A stretch of DNA of 64,000 nt from Lenzites betulinus. Its lineage: Eukaryota > Basidiomycota > Agaricomycetes > Polyporales > Polyporaceae. Numbering within the stretch: position 1 is the stretch's first letter; the number at the start of each line of letters is the position of its first letter. A program made the translations under genes and the position numbers. The stretch lies in NCBI GenBank assembly GCA_022264855.1, contig JABYQU010000001.1, positions 1,922,001 through 1,986,000 on the forward strand. The letters are read 5' to 3'. Positions 1-11,369 of the stretch are shown piece after piece. The notes beneath the pieces were generated by a model, which was given only the letters and a program-made list of their open reading frames with translations, was not told where the DNA came from and did not search any database.

Positions 1-1703
1 GCAGTATGATCGGTGGCCTGAGCGTCAGCGTCACCACCGGTCTTGGGTCGGCGATCGTCACCACAGCACAGGGTGACAACCAGGTATGCATGTCCCCTTA
101 CGAGAAGATCATCAACGATTGACCGGTCCACTCCGTTCACAGTTCAAGCACTGGTTTATTTACTTCCTACTGGTTTTCATTGCTGTAACACTAAGTAAGC
201 ACCGTATTTCGGCGTCGTACCGGACATCCTAACCATTCCGCATCAAGTCACCGAGGTGTACTATCTCAACGTGGCGCTGGCGCTGTTTAACACTGGTGAG
301 TATCTCACGTTTCAGAAGGGCGAATTGAGCTGATCATACGCTAATCTTACTAGCGATGGGTTCGTACTTCGTGCCTTCTTTCCGTAAATGTTCTCAACTG
401 ACCCCTCTCCAGTCACGCCAACATACTATGTGATCTGTAAGCATATATACCCGACACAGATGAGAGGGTTGCTAATGACGCTGCCTCAGTCACATTCTTT
501 TCAATGGTCACCACCATTGTTTTGTTCCAGGGTCTCAAGGCGCCGGTAGTACAAATTATCACCCTTGTGATGGGATTCCTGGTCATCTGTGTCGGTATCA
601 CCGTCCTCCAGCTGTCCAAGGTCGACCCCACCCAAATCAAGACCCTCGACAGACGGTCCACACTACTCCTACAAGCGGCGAGACACAACACCGAAGGTTT
701 CGACGAGAAGAGCCTTGCTGCTGTCGAGGACCCCGGCATGGACGCCCTCCGCGGCAGCTTCGGTACCATGGGCAGCATCATCCGGGCACGCAGCGCCCGT
801 CGCATGAGCATGAACAGCCGCAACTCCATCCACTCGCGATACAGCGCACAACCGGGCCCACCACTGCCCCTCTCCGGCGTCAAACGACACCAGCTATTCG
901 ACAACCCCATGCCCCCCACCCCAGAAGGGATCCCCGTCGACGGGAACTCGGAGCGGATATCGGTGGCGAGCCGGCCGTCGGTGCTCGGCTCGCCGTTCAG
1001 CGGGCGCAAACAAACTATCAAGTTCGGCGACGAGGACGTCGTGCACTCGTACCACGTGCCGGGCACGGGTGACGACACCGCGACGCACGAGCGGCGGAAC
1101 GCGCTGTACAGCAGCGGCGGGAGCGTGAAGTTCGCCTCGGTCAGTAGCGCAGCATGGTCCTCGGACGCGGTCGTCGGGGCTAACGGCGAGCAGCTCGACG
1201 GCAAGCCGCGCGCGCACGCGGACGGCCAGGTCCTCACCCTCAACCTCCCCGCGCGCGACTCGGAAGACGACGTGCAGGACGGCGCGGCGCCGATGACCGC
1301 GCCGCCGTCGCTGGGCGACGTCTTCAGCCACTCCCCGACGCGCAATCTATACGACGGCCTGCCGTCGACGAGCACCCTCTCCTCGTTCTCCTCCCAGAAC
1401 GCGTCGTCGCCGTCGCGCAGCGCAGCGGCGGCCCTGCCGATGTCGCCGTCGTCGCGGCTGCGCCTCTTCGGCCGCAATAGTAGCAACAGCCACAACCACT
1501 CGCCAGCGCGGAACTACCCGCGGGGCGAGCGTGCGGAGGACCGCGAGGAGAGCGAGAGCCTGTGGCGCAGACAGAACGACAGCCAGAGCTCGGTGGACCT
1601 GGAGGCGGGGAGCGACGGCGACGGGGAGCTGCCCGGCGGGGGGATTAGGCTGGTCCCTAGTTCGAACTCGGGGCACCAGCGCGAGCAGGCGGACTTGTTG
1701 TGA
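1..1703 (+). CDS. NIPA-type magnesium transporter (DUF803), 5' truncated
   Basis: The window opens inside this gene. Exons are <1..83, 143..194, 248..295, 354..359, 413..436 and 490..1703, and all phases close. The readable part holds membrane segments typical of the NIPA/DUF803 family: SMIGGLSVSVTTGLGSA, then FKHWFIYFLLVFIAVTL, then YYLNVALALFNT followed by AMVTPTYYVI, then IITLVMGFLVICVG and the family-typical LQLSKVDP. NIPA proteins carry Mg2+ across plasma or endosomal membranes. After the last helix comes a cytoplasmic tail of about 360 residues that is Ser/Pro/Arg-rich, acidic near its end and without a recognised domain. The exon at 354..359 is only 6 nt. The start codon and first helices lie upstream of the window. 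Confidence 0.93.
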
Positions 1704-4455
1704 TGATTATTGTGAGATACGGTACGATAGCCTATTTTCTGTTCTGTAGACGGCGGCGGCGGCGGACGTGTCGGTCGGACTTGGATTTTTGCCTCCCTCC
1801 CTACTACGAGTACCTAGTGCGCCCTCCCCCCGGGCCTGCCCTGCCTAGTCATGGGCTCCTGTACGCAGTACTGTGTTACGAATATGTGATAGACAGATGC
1901 GACTGCCGCGGACCATCGGACGGCGGCCCCCCGCTGGTGCGCCCCCTCGCCATCCAAGTCGCGTTCCCTGCCATCATCGTCTCTGCGCTGCGCCTAAGTC
2001 TGACACCCACGTCGCGCGTCGCGCGCTTGGCGTTCTCGCCCCCCTCGGCACCCGGCGCGCGCTGTCGAGCGCGGTGCACGTCCAGCGAGTGCTCGGAGGC
2101 CTGTTCGCATCCGCGTCCCACCATCGGGCGTCGTAGGTCCGCACTGCCGCAGCCCTCGTGCGTCTGCGTCCGAGTCTGCACGCGCGCCTTCCGACGACGC
2201 CGTCGTCCGCCCCGAGATGTCCGCCGCGAGCTCCTACGGTCGCCCCCCTCCGCGAAGCGGTGGGAGCGCTGCATATGCACGCCCCGTCGACGCGACGCAC
2301 TCGTCCGCCGGGGCACTGCGTGGCGCCGCGGAGGAAGGCATACACACCGCGTACCGCGCGCGCGTAGCACTAGCGGTGCACCCCCGTCTGCCAGTACATT
2401 CGCCCCCCTAATCCAGCCTCACACCATCATACTGCCGTGCAAGGCAGGTGCAGCGCGGGGGAACGGCAGCCTACCGCGACGCCGCGGCGGATCCCGGGGC
2501 GAGCTTCCTTCGAGTCTTCGACAGCGCAGTGTGTGTACGTACGGCGCACCTCCGGCGGGGTCCCCAGGCCCCTCGAAAAGCGTGACTGATCACGCCCGCC
2601 TTCCCAGTGTATATTCTATTCGACAGGCGACGTCGACAGGCAGGGTGCTCGGACGCGCGTTCGGCGTCGACGTTCGCCCGATCGCGTCGCACCGCGCTGC
2701 CCACGGAATTCGTCTTCGAGCCTGCGGTGCGAGCCTGCGGCCCTCTCAGGCTGGTTTGCGAATTACAATTGCGGGTCGTCAACGCCCGCTCGACTGTGGC
2801 ACGCGCGGCGGCGAGCGCAGATCCCCTCGGGATGTCAGCGGGACGTTACCTCACCGCGACCGCTAGCAGCCTGGGGCCGCGGTGACACCCGGAGGACCAC
2901 CGCAAGAACAGTACTGAGAACGGGCACATTACACTAGCCAGAGAAAGAAGCGTGCGCGGGTGCAGTACGTCCAATGCGTCCCGCCTGCACATGCACATGC
3001 AGAGGTTCAGGGAGACAAGTCGTGAGCCGGCACCCTTTCCCCTCTCGTCTGCCGCTGCCGCAGAGTTTGAGGAGTGCTCACCTGAGCGCAAAACAGGGCT
3101 TCTGTACCCGTAGTGCACACAGCATCGGTACTAGCACCACCGCAAGCGCACTGCGCGCCAGCCAGCGCAATGCGCACGCCCACACTGCCCGCACGCGTGC
3201 CACAGCCCGGGAGTATCAGCCTGACAGCCTTAGAGGCACTCGAATACGCACCGAGCGGACCCTGCGCTCGTTTACGTAGCAGCCTGAGCCCACTGACACT
3301 GGGAGGACTCGGACGCACCCGCATGAGTCCGTATCCGGGTCTCGCAGGCCTTGTGCTTGTGCTTGTGCCCGGGGACGGGCATGTGTAGCTGCCAGTGCCA
3401 CCAGGGAGTCCCCGGGCTCGCGCCTGGGAGCACGCGCCACTGGTTTGGCGCGATCGGCGGGACGATACGATGTGAGTGCACCGCGACTGCGATCGCGAGG
3501 CAGGCAGCACCTCGGAGTTGAGCGTTGAGTGATCACGGCGCGCACGCTCGCTACGTAGTGGGTGTACCCACGGCCTACGCGAGGGCCTCGAGGCGTGCGG
3601 TCGGAATGAGCCTGAGAGCGACCGGGAACTCGGGGACGATGATGCAGATGACGCACGGCTCGACGCGCGGGGGATCACGATTTGCGATGCACGACAGGTG
3701 GGGGGCTCTCAGGACGCTGCCGGCAGCGGGCTCTCGACATTGCACATTCGCACTGGCTAGCGCTACGGACGACGACGACCTACGGGTGCTAGTAGCGCGG
3801 ACGCGCGCGAGGAGAGAGAGAGAGGGAGAGAAGAGAGTCCAAAGTCAACTTTTTTCCTTGGGTAAGTCCAATGGTTCGTGCGGGTGAATGGGGGCGCACT
3901 AGAGTACATGGGTGAATGGCTGCCGACGGCGTCCGAGTCCTAGTAAAACGATGATTTACCCAAACCGAGTCCGATTTTCAGTCGTATGTCTTTGTTTGCG
4001 GATGACGAGTCATGGGGATGGGAGGGGAGGAAGGGGATTTAGCGTGGTACAGTAATATTGTGCAGGGGGGAGAGCGAGCGCGGCCTCGGGCAGGGCCAAA
4101 TAATCTAGACGACGGTGGTCAACACACACAAAGCATTGCAGGGCGAGGCAGGCGACAACAACTGGCGCGGCGGGGGTCCGGCGGCAGGGACAGTGTAAAC
4201 AGGATCAGGTGGGGCGTCAGAGAACGAGCGGGACATCGCGGGCGCTCGCGCGACGCGAGCGCGGCTGGGAAAGCCGCGGCGAAGAACGAAGGGGCGCGGT
4301 GGCGGGGATGGAGGGGCGATAATGGCAGGTGGGGTGTGAACGTTAACGGGGAGCCAGGAGTCCGGCGAGGCTCGGACCCAACGGGGCAACGGGAACGTCA
4401 GTTGCAAGCGAGCGAATAGCCAGGAGAAGAGAGAGAGAGAGAAGGCGCAGCGCGA
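1704..4455. other. GC-rich gene-free stretch
   Basis: No credible gene. Long open frames exist on both strands (for example 1700..2866 on +), but they are Arg/Pro/Cys-rich, overlap each other and show no family signature, as expected of random GC-rich sequence. A short GA-rich purine tract lies near 3810-3835. The segment holds the 3' ends of the transporter and of the Zn2Cys6 gene, which converge on it. Confidence 0.6.
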
Positions 4456-6080
4456 TCAGAGCGAGAGCGGCGCGGGGGGACGCGGGAGGCGGTCGTCCTG
4501 CAGGTCGTACACGCGCGGGCGGATCCCGCGCCGCGACGTCGCGGGGTACACACACTTGAGCTTGCGCTTCGCGCATTGGCTATACGAAGATTAAACACGC
4601 AATCAGCCTCGGCAAAAACAAACGTGGTGTGGAGCTGTGAGAAGGCGCACGTACTTGCATGTGCGGTCGGGGGAGTTCGCCGGCGGGCTCTGGCACGCGA
4701 TCTTCCGTTTCCGGCAGAAATAGCACGCCAACGTCAGCGGCTTCTTCGGGTTGTCCTCGATCAACGAAGACGGCCGGTGGATGGGCTGCATGGGGCCGTT
4801 GGGGATAGACAGGATTTGGTGCGCGGGGACGAGCGCGGGCGGGTCTTCCGCGGAGCAAGTGCCATCGTGCAAACTGTGGAGGCCGTGCAGCTGCTGGGGT
4901 CGAGGCGCGTGGATGACGGAATGGGGGTATAGCGCCGAGAGTGCGTCCGAGGGATACCCAGGCCCGTCAATGGGACCGTCGACGAGCGGGTACGAATAGG
5001 GACAGGAGGGCGGCCGATAGAAGCGCACATTGTGCCGAACTTGCATATGCGCTGCCGGGTGCTGGTGATCGAGATGCGGCGGGCATGGTTGCGTTTGACT
5101 CTCGTAGCCATACGACCGCTCAACCGTGCAACCTTAAAGGTAAACAGACAACTTTTAGTAAGAAACCCCATCAGCACACGTGCAAGACTAGGGGACCATA
5201 CCTGAACTCATGAATGGATCACATTGCAGCGAGTCGTCGAGTGGTGACTCGCTGTAGCCCTCGTCAAAGAAGGTCTGTGGGAATGAGGCGGCCGCAGGGA
5301 GGACGTTGTGATCGGGGCTTGAGTGCACTCGCTGGTTACCATGCAGCTGAAAGCCCACATTCTGTGGAGCCGCGTCGGTTGACCAGAACGGGCTGAGATA
5401 GAGTGGCGCGCTCACTGTGTTGCAGACGAGATCTGGTTGTCTGGATCTCGCGATTGCGTACGACGAGACGTTGGGTACGATGTCGCCGTACACCCCCGGT
5501 TCTCCATCGTAGTCGGGGTACTGGAGAGAAAGCGAGGCGCGGTGCGCCCGGGCCTCGCCCGTCCGACTGATGGGTATAAGCGATGGGCTGGATCCATCTC
5601 GTGGGGAGTCCATCATGCCGTTCTTCGGGGATGAGCTCGACTGGTCGCTTGGAGGGCCGGGGACGACTTGACCGGCGCCCAACCAGTGGTAAGCGGCCAT
5701 TGTACTCTCGGGTCGCGCGCAATTGTCCGGAACAACGGGCTGCCTCGGACTCTTAGTGTCAGTGGTCGGAAATCACGAGCACAAAGACGAACCTCGTAGT
5801 ACAATTGCCCAAACATGAGGTTTTGCTGGCCCGACATCCCGACTGCGCTAGGATCGCTATATCGATATTGGGGGGCGGGGTGGCCGGCGGTGGCGTATCC
5901 GGCGCTCTCGAGGGGCGCGGGGGAGCAGTAATAATCACCCAGCGGTCCATATTCAGCGACCTGAGGTTGGACGGCCGCAGGGGGGTCGACGGGCGTGCTG
6001 AGGTACTCGGGGTCGGATTCGATCTCGGACGCGCCCTGGTGGGGGGCGGGAGTGGCTGCGCCGACATTCGGGGTGAGCAA
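4456..6080 (-). CDS. Transcription regulator with C-terminal Zn2Cys6 cluster
   Basis: Exons on the minus strand are 6080(or further)..5793, 5739..5202, 5132..4655 and 4579..4456; phases close. A Pro/Ser/Tyr-rich, probably disordered region comes first. At the extreme C-terminus is a complete zinc cluster: CYFCRKRKIAC, then TCNQCAKRKLKC, with spacing C-x2-C-x6-C-x11-C-x2-C-x6-C. Only about 30 residues follow before the stop. The last intron interrupts the cluster inside the Asn codon before the fifth Cys. A DNA-binding role is inferred from the cluster; targets are unknown. The 5' end is unresolved: the coding-looking frame continues above 5793 (EYLSTPVDPPAAVQPQV) but has no in-frame ATG up to the TATA-like motif at 6210. 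The upstream intron acceptor could be at 5752 or 5740. Confidence 0.78.
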
Positions 6081-9000
6081 ATTAGGAAGGTGAGCAAGAA
6101 CGCGTCGGCGGGGGCAGCGAGGGCGCGGACGGGGAGGGCGAGGAGGAGGGCGAGGTAGAGGAGGGTCGGGCAGAGGGAGAGTTCAAACGCGGAAGCTTTG
6201 TAGGTCCCTCTTATATTAAGTGAAGAGGAGGGAAGGGTTCGTAAGATGGTCAGGGTTGCGGCTTAGGCGCCGAGGACCTCGGAGTCGGAGCGTGGCAGAG
6301 ATTCGAATCCGGTTAGGCCTCCGTCGAAAATTAGTGTCAGATGATGGCTGGCCTTTAGCATGCAATCAGCTAACCTTGTCCTTGTGGTTGTCGACATTTC
6401 CGGTTGTGCTGATAAGCTTCCGACGACGATATCCTAGCCGTTCCTCGGCGACGTCCAGACATCCGCCAGCAGCGAGCGAATCGGTGATCATACGGGTGAA
6501 TCAGGGCAGCCCGCGGAGATGCGCGTCAGGCCTCTGGGCTGCATCTGTGCGTATTCGTGCAGATGTCGCTAGCGGCGGAAGACGAAGCTGCGTGGGTGGG
6601 CGGTTGCCTTTTGCGCGGGCAGACGCCGGATGCGGCGGCTAGATCGCGCACATTTCCCTGAATGCTGCCGGATCGGGCAGGCGGGGGCCAGCGCCGGGCG
6701 GAATCCGGGCAAAGAGTCGACGTCAATCACGGCCCACACAACGCCCAGAAGCGATGCCGCGCATTCTGGATACACCTTTGCCCCATCCTAACCGACCCCG
6801 AACGCCGGCCTGCCTTTTTCCCAAGTCGCCGCTCAATGCGCCAGCCACCGCCTGCTCACACGCCCATCCTCCTCCTCCTCAGGACGAGCACAAGCACTTC
6901 GTGTTCTAATGCATGTGCGAACAGACGTGCGCCTCTTTAATGAAACATTTTCTGATCCCACCCCCATGTGTTGTCGATGCCCATGCACGCTGCTCTCCGA
7001 CCACGGCTCCCCCCGGGCGCTGCGCACGCTCATGTGGCGACGCGGGCTCGGGTCGCTGCTCGCAAGCTCCTGTCCACGTCCAGCCACCACTCGCGATCTC
7101 TCGTGTGCGCGCGCGATGCCCGGCAGCCTTCCCTTCCATTGTCCTGCCAGGACCCGCACAACGCCAGCGCGCGTCGTGGCGGGAGGCCCACAAACGCGTG
7201 GCGAGCGGCCGTGCACAGCACACAGGTACACACTGCACCACCGCCCGGCGCCTCGGCCTGCCGCGTGGGGGCGCGAGTCTGCGCGAGTCCGGCGGACGCG
7301 CTCGGTGGCAGCACTGTGGCGCGGCATGTTGCGCACCCCGCACTGTTCAAGTGGCTGCTAGTCGGAGTCCAGCGCGGCCGCGGGTGCTAAACGCGAACAC
7401 GGGCGACACCGTGCATCGTGCATCGGGCAGCCTGCAGGCGGGCACCTGCCGCGTGTCTGCGTGTCTGTGCGGCCGCTGCTGGCACGCTCTGCCCGCTTGG
7501 AGGGCAGATGAACATGTTCTGTGCACCCACGTTCCATGGCGACGTCGGAATGGGGTGCGTCTTGCGACACCGGGGCTGCGTCGTGGCTTGCCCCCCGATC
7601 CGTTGTGGTAGGCGTGATGACGAAAAGGCAGAGGCTAGGAACGCTGCAATCAAATATAGACCGCTTGGGAAAGTCGCGTCCAGCCGTCGGACTCGCACCC
7701 AGCGGGATCGACGGCCTTGTGCTCGACTGGGACAAAGGCCCGCGGAGCGAGCGCCCGCCTCCGCACAAAGTTCACCTCTCTCTCGTGATGGGCCCCCTTC
7801 TCGAGCCTGCCGCATCCGGCAACGAGCCCTTCCAGCGCACATGTCCCCACCATTGCCGCATATGCCTCCCCCCGCCGCTAGCGTCTCGAAGACAGGTCAG
7901 TTTGGGTTGCGACGCACCGCGCCTGAAACGCCTCGCACGCCCGCGCCAGGGCCGCCGCGCCCGCCCCCAGGCTCGCGGGTCGCGCGTCCCCCCGCACCGC
8001 GCGCAGAGCCGGACGCGTGCCCCGACGACGCGCAGGGTCGACTGAATGCGCACCGCGTTCACCCGGGCGGGGGCTCGCCTTGCGGCCGTGACATCACTCG
8101 CGCACCGGCGAGTGCGCGCAAATTTCGCATGCGCGCGCGCGGGGCTGGAGATCAGAACCTTCGGCGAGCTCGAGCAGGCCTTCATATCGCTGACCTCGGC
8201 GAGACGTGCCGTCACCCCTCCCGCTTTCGCGACGGGAACACACGGCCGCCCCGAGCCGGCCGTGGCCCCCGCATCGGGAAATATTGGCTGTGTGCCACGG
8301 CCGCCCTCGAGGACCGCGCGCCCTCGCACGCCCCGCACTGGGCAGGGGGGGGAGCACGATGCCCCGGGCGTGCGTGCGCGCGCGATTTGCCCGGACGCTG
8401 GATCTGCCACCGTGGCGCTCTGGCGCTGCCCGGGACGAGGGCACGGGCTGCTGGAGCACGAACCTTCCGATATTGAGGTACCTTCTCACCCAGAATCGGT
8501 CGCCTGCATTCCCCTTCCCAGACGCGCCGGCATGCGATGCACCTCCCTCGATCTAGGCCACGCCCCGCAGGCGAAGACGCAGCAGGGGCGCGGCCCAGAA
8601 CGGGCCCTCGGACGCGCCATCCTCGTGCCGGCCGCCCCGGTGCGCGGGAGGCGGCCTGCACGAGGAGGCCGTCGGCCAGGGGTGCGCAGAGAGACAGCAC
8701 AGGGAACAGCGGGCAGGCCGGGGGCAGCTGCAGCGGTGGGCTGCGCTCGTCCGAGGAGCGCAGAGGAGCATGCTCTTCTCCCGCGTCGATGACAGCGACG
8801 CCCTTGCGGCGGGACGCTTTCTCCGCCGATGGAGGGCACCCTCGGGTGCGGGCATAAGAGGATGTTTAAGAACGCACCGACGGCTTCGTGTCGGAACCCG
8901 TTCTAGCCTCTTGCGATGTTGCAGAAGCGCTGCGCTCCCCTGTCGGCAACGTCGCTGAAACGCGCGCGCCGCCGCCCCGCCCTCGCGGGCCATGTGCAGC

Positions 9001-10099
9001 GGCCAACTGCGGGGTCGGTGAATTACTCGAACGGGTGCGATGGGAGTGTTTGGGCCACTTGCGAAGCCTTCCCGCCTGCAATTCCATTCTTTGCGCGGTG
9101 CCAGACGTCGTTGGCGCTGGGGGGAAGACTGATCATGAGGGCGTTTGGAGATATTACACTATCGATCTGGTGGACGCACGAACCTCAAACCGCACTGGCG
9201 TGTTATCGTAGAGATCACGTACCCACGCAGGTGGGACAGCAGCCTTCATAAGATCCGAGATGAAAGGACGCGTGATGTGGAAGCAGCACTGCGAAGATCA
9301 GTGCTCGAGCTGTTCGGCTCGCAGCGCTGGATATTGTTCGGTGCTGATGCTCGATGAAAGGCGTGTGCCACCCATTGTCAAGGAGCTGAATCGACGACGC
9401 GCGCCCGCAGGTCAATGGAGAAAATCAGCACTAAAACAAACGTGGAACAATGCACGGTGTCCGGCGCGCTGCCACGAGTTCTACGCCATGGCGTTCAGCC
9501 CCCACGTGTTTAGCCATGCGTAGGCCGTATCGCAGCATCGCGCGAAGAACCACAGGCGGTGTCGGAAGTGGTGCCGTGGATTACCAGGGTCGTATGCGCG
9601 GGGGCATCCCGGGAGAGTCGAGTATACCGAGTGGGACCTGAAGGGGTGCAATGTCGTCGGTAAACCCGTCGTTCGCCGCGGCGATGCATGCAAGCACCCT
9701 CGCGCGTGCCGTCGTCGTCGGATGGTAGCCCCATCGCAGCGGTAAATGAGTGCTGAGACAGTGCCGCTCAACGCCCGGGATGGCTAGGTTCGATGTCGTT
9801 GCACGCGTTTCGACGCTCGGGCATGTGGCTGTCCTCGTGCATTGTGTTCCACGTCCTTGAGAAGTTGACCACGCACCGTGCGCTGTCTATGACATAGCGG
9901 CTTCGCTTCAATGTCGAAGTCATTGGCGAACCGATCCGTACGCCGTGCAATTTCACTATGTGCAGGCCAAGCACACCTTCCACATAGGCAAAGATAGCGC
10001 CCGGTATACATAGCTGCGAGGAACTTGCATCCCTTCCATGGTGGAAGATACAGTACAGGTAGCGAGATGATGCCCTCAGGCTGTCTCGGTCGAAGAACG
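6081..10099. other. 4-kb gene-free stretch
   Basis: No gene could be supported. 6.9-9.0 kb is very GC-rich with many overlapping Arg-rich open frames (the longest, 7418..8476 on +, is low-complexity and unlike any family). 9.1-10.1 kb is less biased; the short frame 9145..9357 (+) has a helix-like composition but no recognisable relatives and no flanking exons. The stretch lies between the 5' end of the Zn2Cys6 gene and the 3' end of SPC3, so it may be a long regulatory region; that is inference. Confidence 0.55.
6210..6215 (-). promoter_or_regulatory. TATA-like box of the Zn2Cys6 gene
   Basis: The minus strand reads CTTAATATAAGAG here, about 130 nt before the first codons that look like this gene. 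It is a plausible core promoter, but no in-frame ATG follows it directly, so the first exon or the start site remains open. Confidence 0.4.
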
Positions 10100-11006
10100 T
10101 CATGACAATTCTTGGCGCTCGGGGAAAGCGACGGGCTCCGCGGTCCTAGCAGCCTCGCCATACGTCAGTGCTCCGACATACGGCATGATGTTGTATTTGA
10201 GAGTGTAGTGTGCAGGTGCAGCATTCCTACGGAGGAGAACATAAGCGGTCAGCGGCGTTCACACACGCGAACTCAGGCGACGTCCCCCTTTGCTGTAGAG
10301 CTTGAAGAACATGAAATGGAAGAGACCCCCGGAGTGCAGCATCCCGACTACGGGGATGTGCGGACTAACCCAAGCGTGGGGAAGTCCAATCCATGCGAAA
10401 GACAGAGCAGCCTAGCCGTAACGAAGAGGAACATACTCACTTGAATGACGCACTCTGCTCACGGAATACGTACTTGTTGCGACCAGCAACAGCGAGCTGC
10501 GCATCCTCTTTCCGCTGCACGATACGGTCCCAGATGACGACTTCATTCTTGACCTGCAGATAACCTTCAGCCTACAAAACGCCGATCGGGCCCCATGGAC
10601 GTACCCCTCGTTTGTTCTCATACTCTGCGCTGACGTAAAGGAAGAGCTGTTTTGTGTTCCAGTTGAACAAAGGCGTAAGGTCTGGCCCAGGGGAGGTTAA
10701 TGAACATTTGTATGCGGCGTGCCTGGCTGCATACCCGCTGTGAGATTGAAGTTCACGAAGGCAAAGTCCTGATTCTTGTTGGCGTATCGCCGGGCATTGC
10801 CCGGGAATCTAGGCGTCGCATGAGACGTTTAGGATGAAGGTGAGCATATGAAGAGGCACAAACACTTGAACTGAAGCGACGTCGAGGCTTCCTTTCGGAT
10901 CCGCGGTGAAGACGAAGGTCGAGAGAGAAATTGCGGCGAGCAGAACCATCACACAGGTCGAGAGCATGGCCGAGACATTATTGATCCTAGAATAGACGGT
11001 ATGCAT
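10100..11006 (-). CDS. SPC3: Signal peptidase complex subunit 3
   Basis: Five exons on the minus strand: 11006..10864, 10808..10735, 10681..10605, 10571..10441 and 10226..10100, giving 183 residues with all phases closed. SPC3 (human SPCS3) is the single-pass ER membrane glycoprotein subunit that supports cleavage of signal peptides. The N-terminal hydrophobic anchor is MLSTCVMVLLAAISLSTFVF. Luminal landmarks are LFNWNTKQLFLYVSAEY, VKNEVVIWDRIVQRKEDAQL, YVFREQ and the C-terminal MPYVGALTYGEAARTAEPV, which match the family in order. The last intron is about 214 nt, longer than its neighbours. The gene is divergent from the acyltransferase at 11370, with 363 bp between start codons. Confidence 0.95.
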
Positions 11007-11369
11007 TTTGCAGATCCAACGAGAGCACAGAGAGCGAAAGACAGAGGGTATGTGCCGAGGACGAGGTGGTGGCCGCGAGAGAGATGGAGGAGGCGAACGT
11101 ACGTTGGACGCGTCGAGTCGAGTCTCAGACACGTACGGCCACGTGCACAATGCGGCCTGCCTAAACGGGAACTCTGCGCGCGCATCTCAGAGGCGCGCGT
11201 GGGGCGCGCTGCTTGGCAAGGGAGCGCTGCCAGGTCAAAGCAGCCCGAGTCTGACTAGTGGCCTCATTCCGCTCACAGTCGCCCGCCGACCTTAGCCAGC
11301 TGGCGACACCGCGCACACCTTGTCTTCTGCTTCCATCATCTCGCACTAGTCTTGCTGTCGCCGCACGAT
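11007..11369. promoter_or_regulatory. Shared 363-bp promoter of SPC3 and acyltransferase
   Basis: Start codons of SPC3 (minus, 11006) and the acyltransferase (plus, 11370) face away from each other. The interval has no open frame of interest and no obvious TATA box. Both genes act at the ER, but co-regulation is only a possibility. Confidence 0.5.

Noticed and set aside
1700..2866. 388-codon open frame on the plus strand after the transporter gene
   Set aside because: Arg/Pro/Cys-rich low-complexity product, overlaps several other long frames, no motif or exon signals; expected by chance in GC-rich DNA.
6100..6190. Minus-strand frame reading like a signal peptide (LYLALLLALPVRALAAPADA)
   Set aside because: It has no ATG and leads out of the zinc-cluster frame; a secretory signal on a DNA-binding protein is implausible. 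Read as untranslated CT-rich leader.
6240..6325. tRNA-Ser/Leu-like string with ATTCGAATCC
   Set aside because: No T stem can be paired around the loop and no acceptor stem closes; chance B-box match.
7418..8476. 352-codon open frame on the plus strand
   Set aside because: Same signs of chance: Arg/Ala/Pro-rich, many overlapping frames on both strands, no homology recognised.
10300..10385. Possible SPC3 last exon reading PHIPVVGMLHSGGLFHF
   Set aside because: An in-phase exon 10226..10100 gives the true family C-terminus (MPYVGALTYGEAARTAEP), so this stretch is intron sequence.
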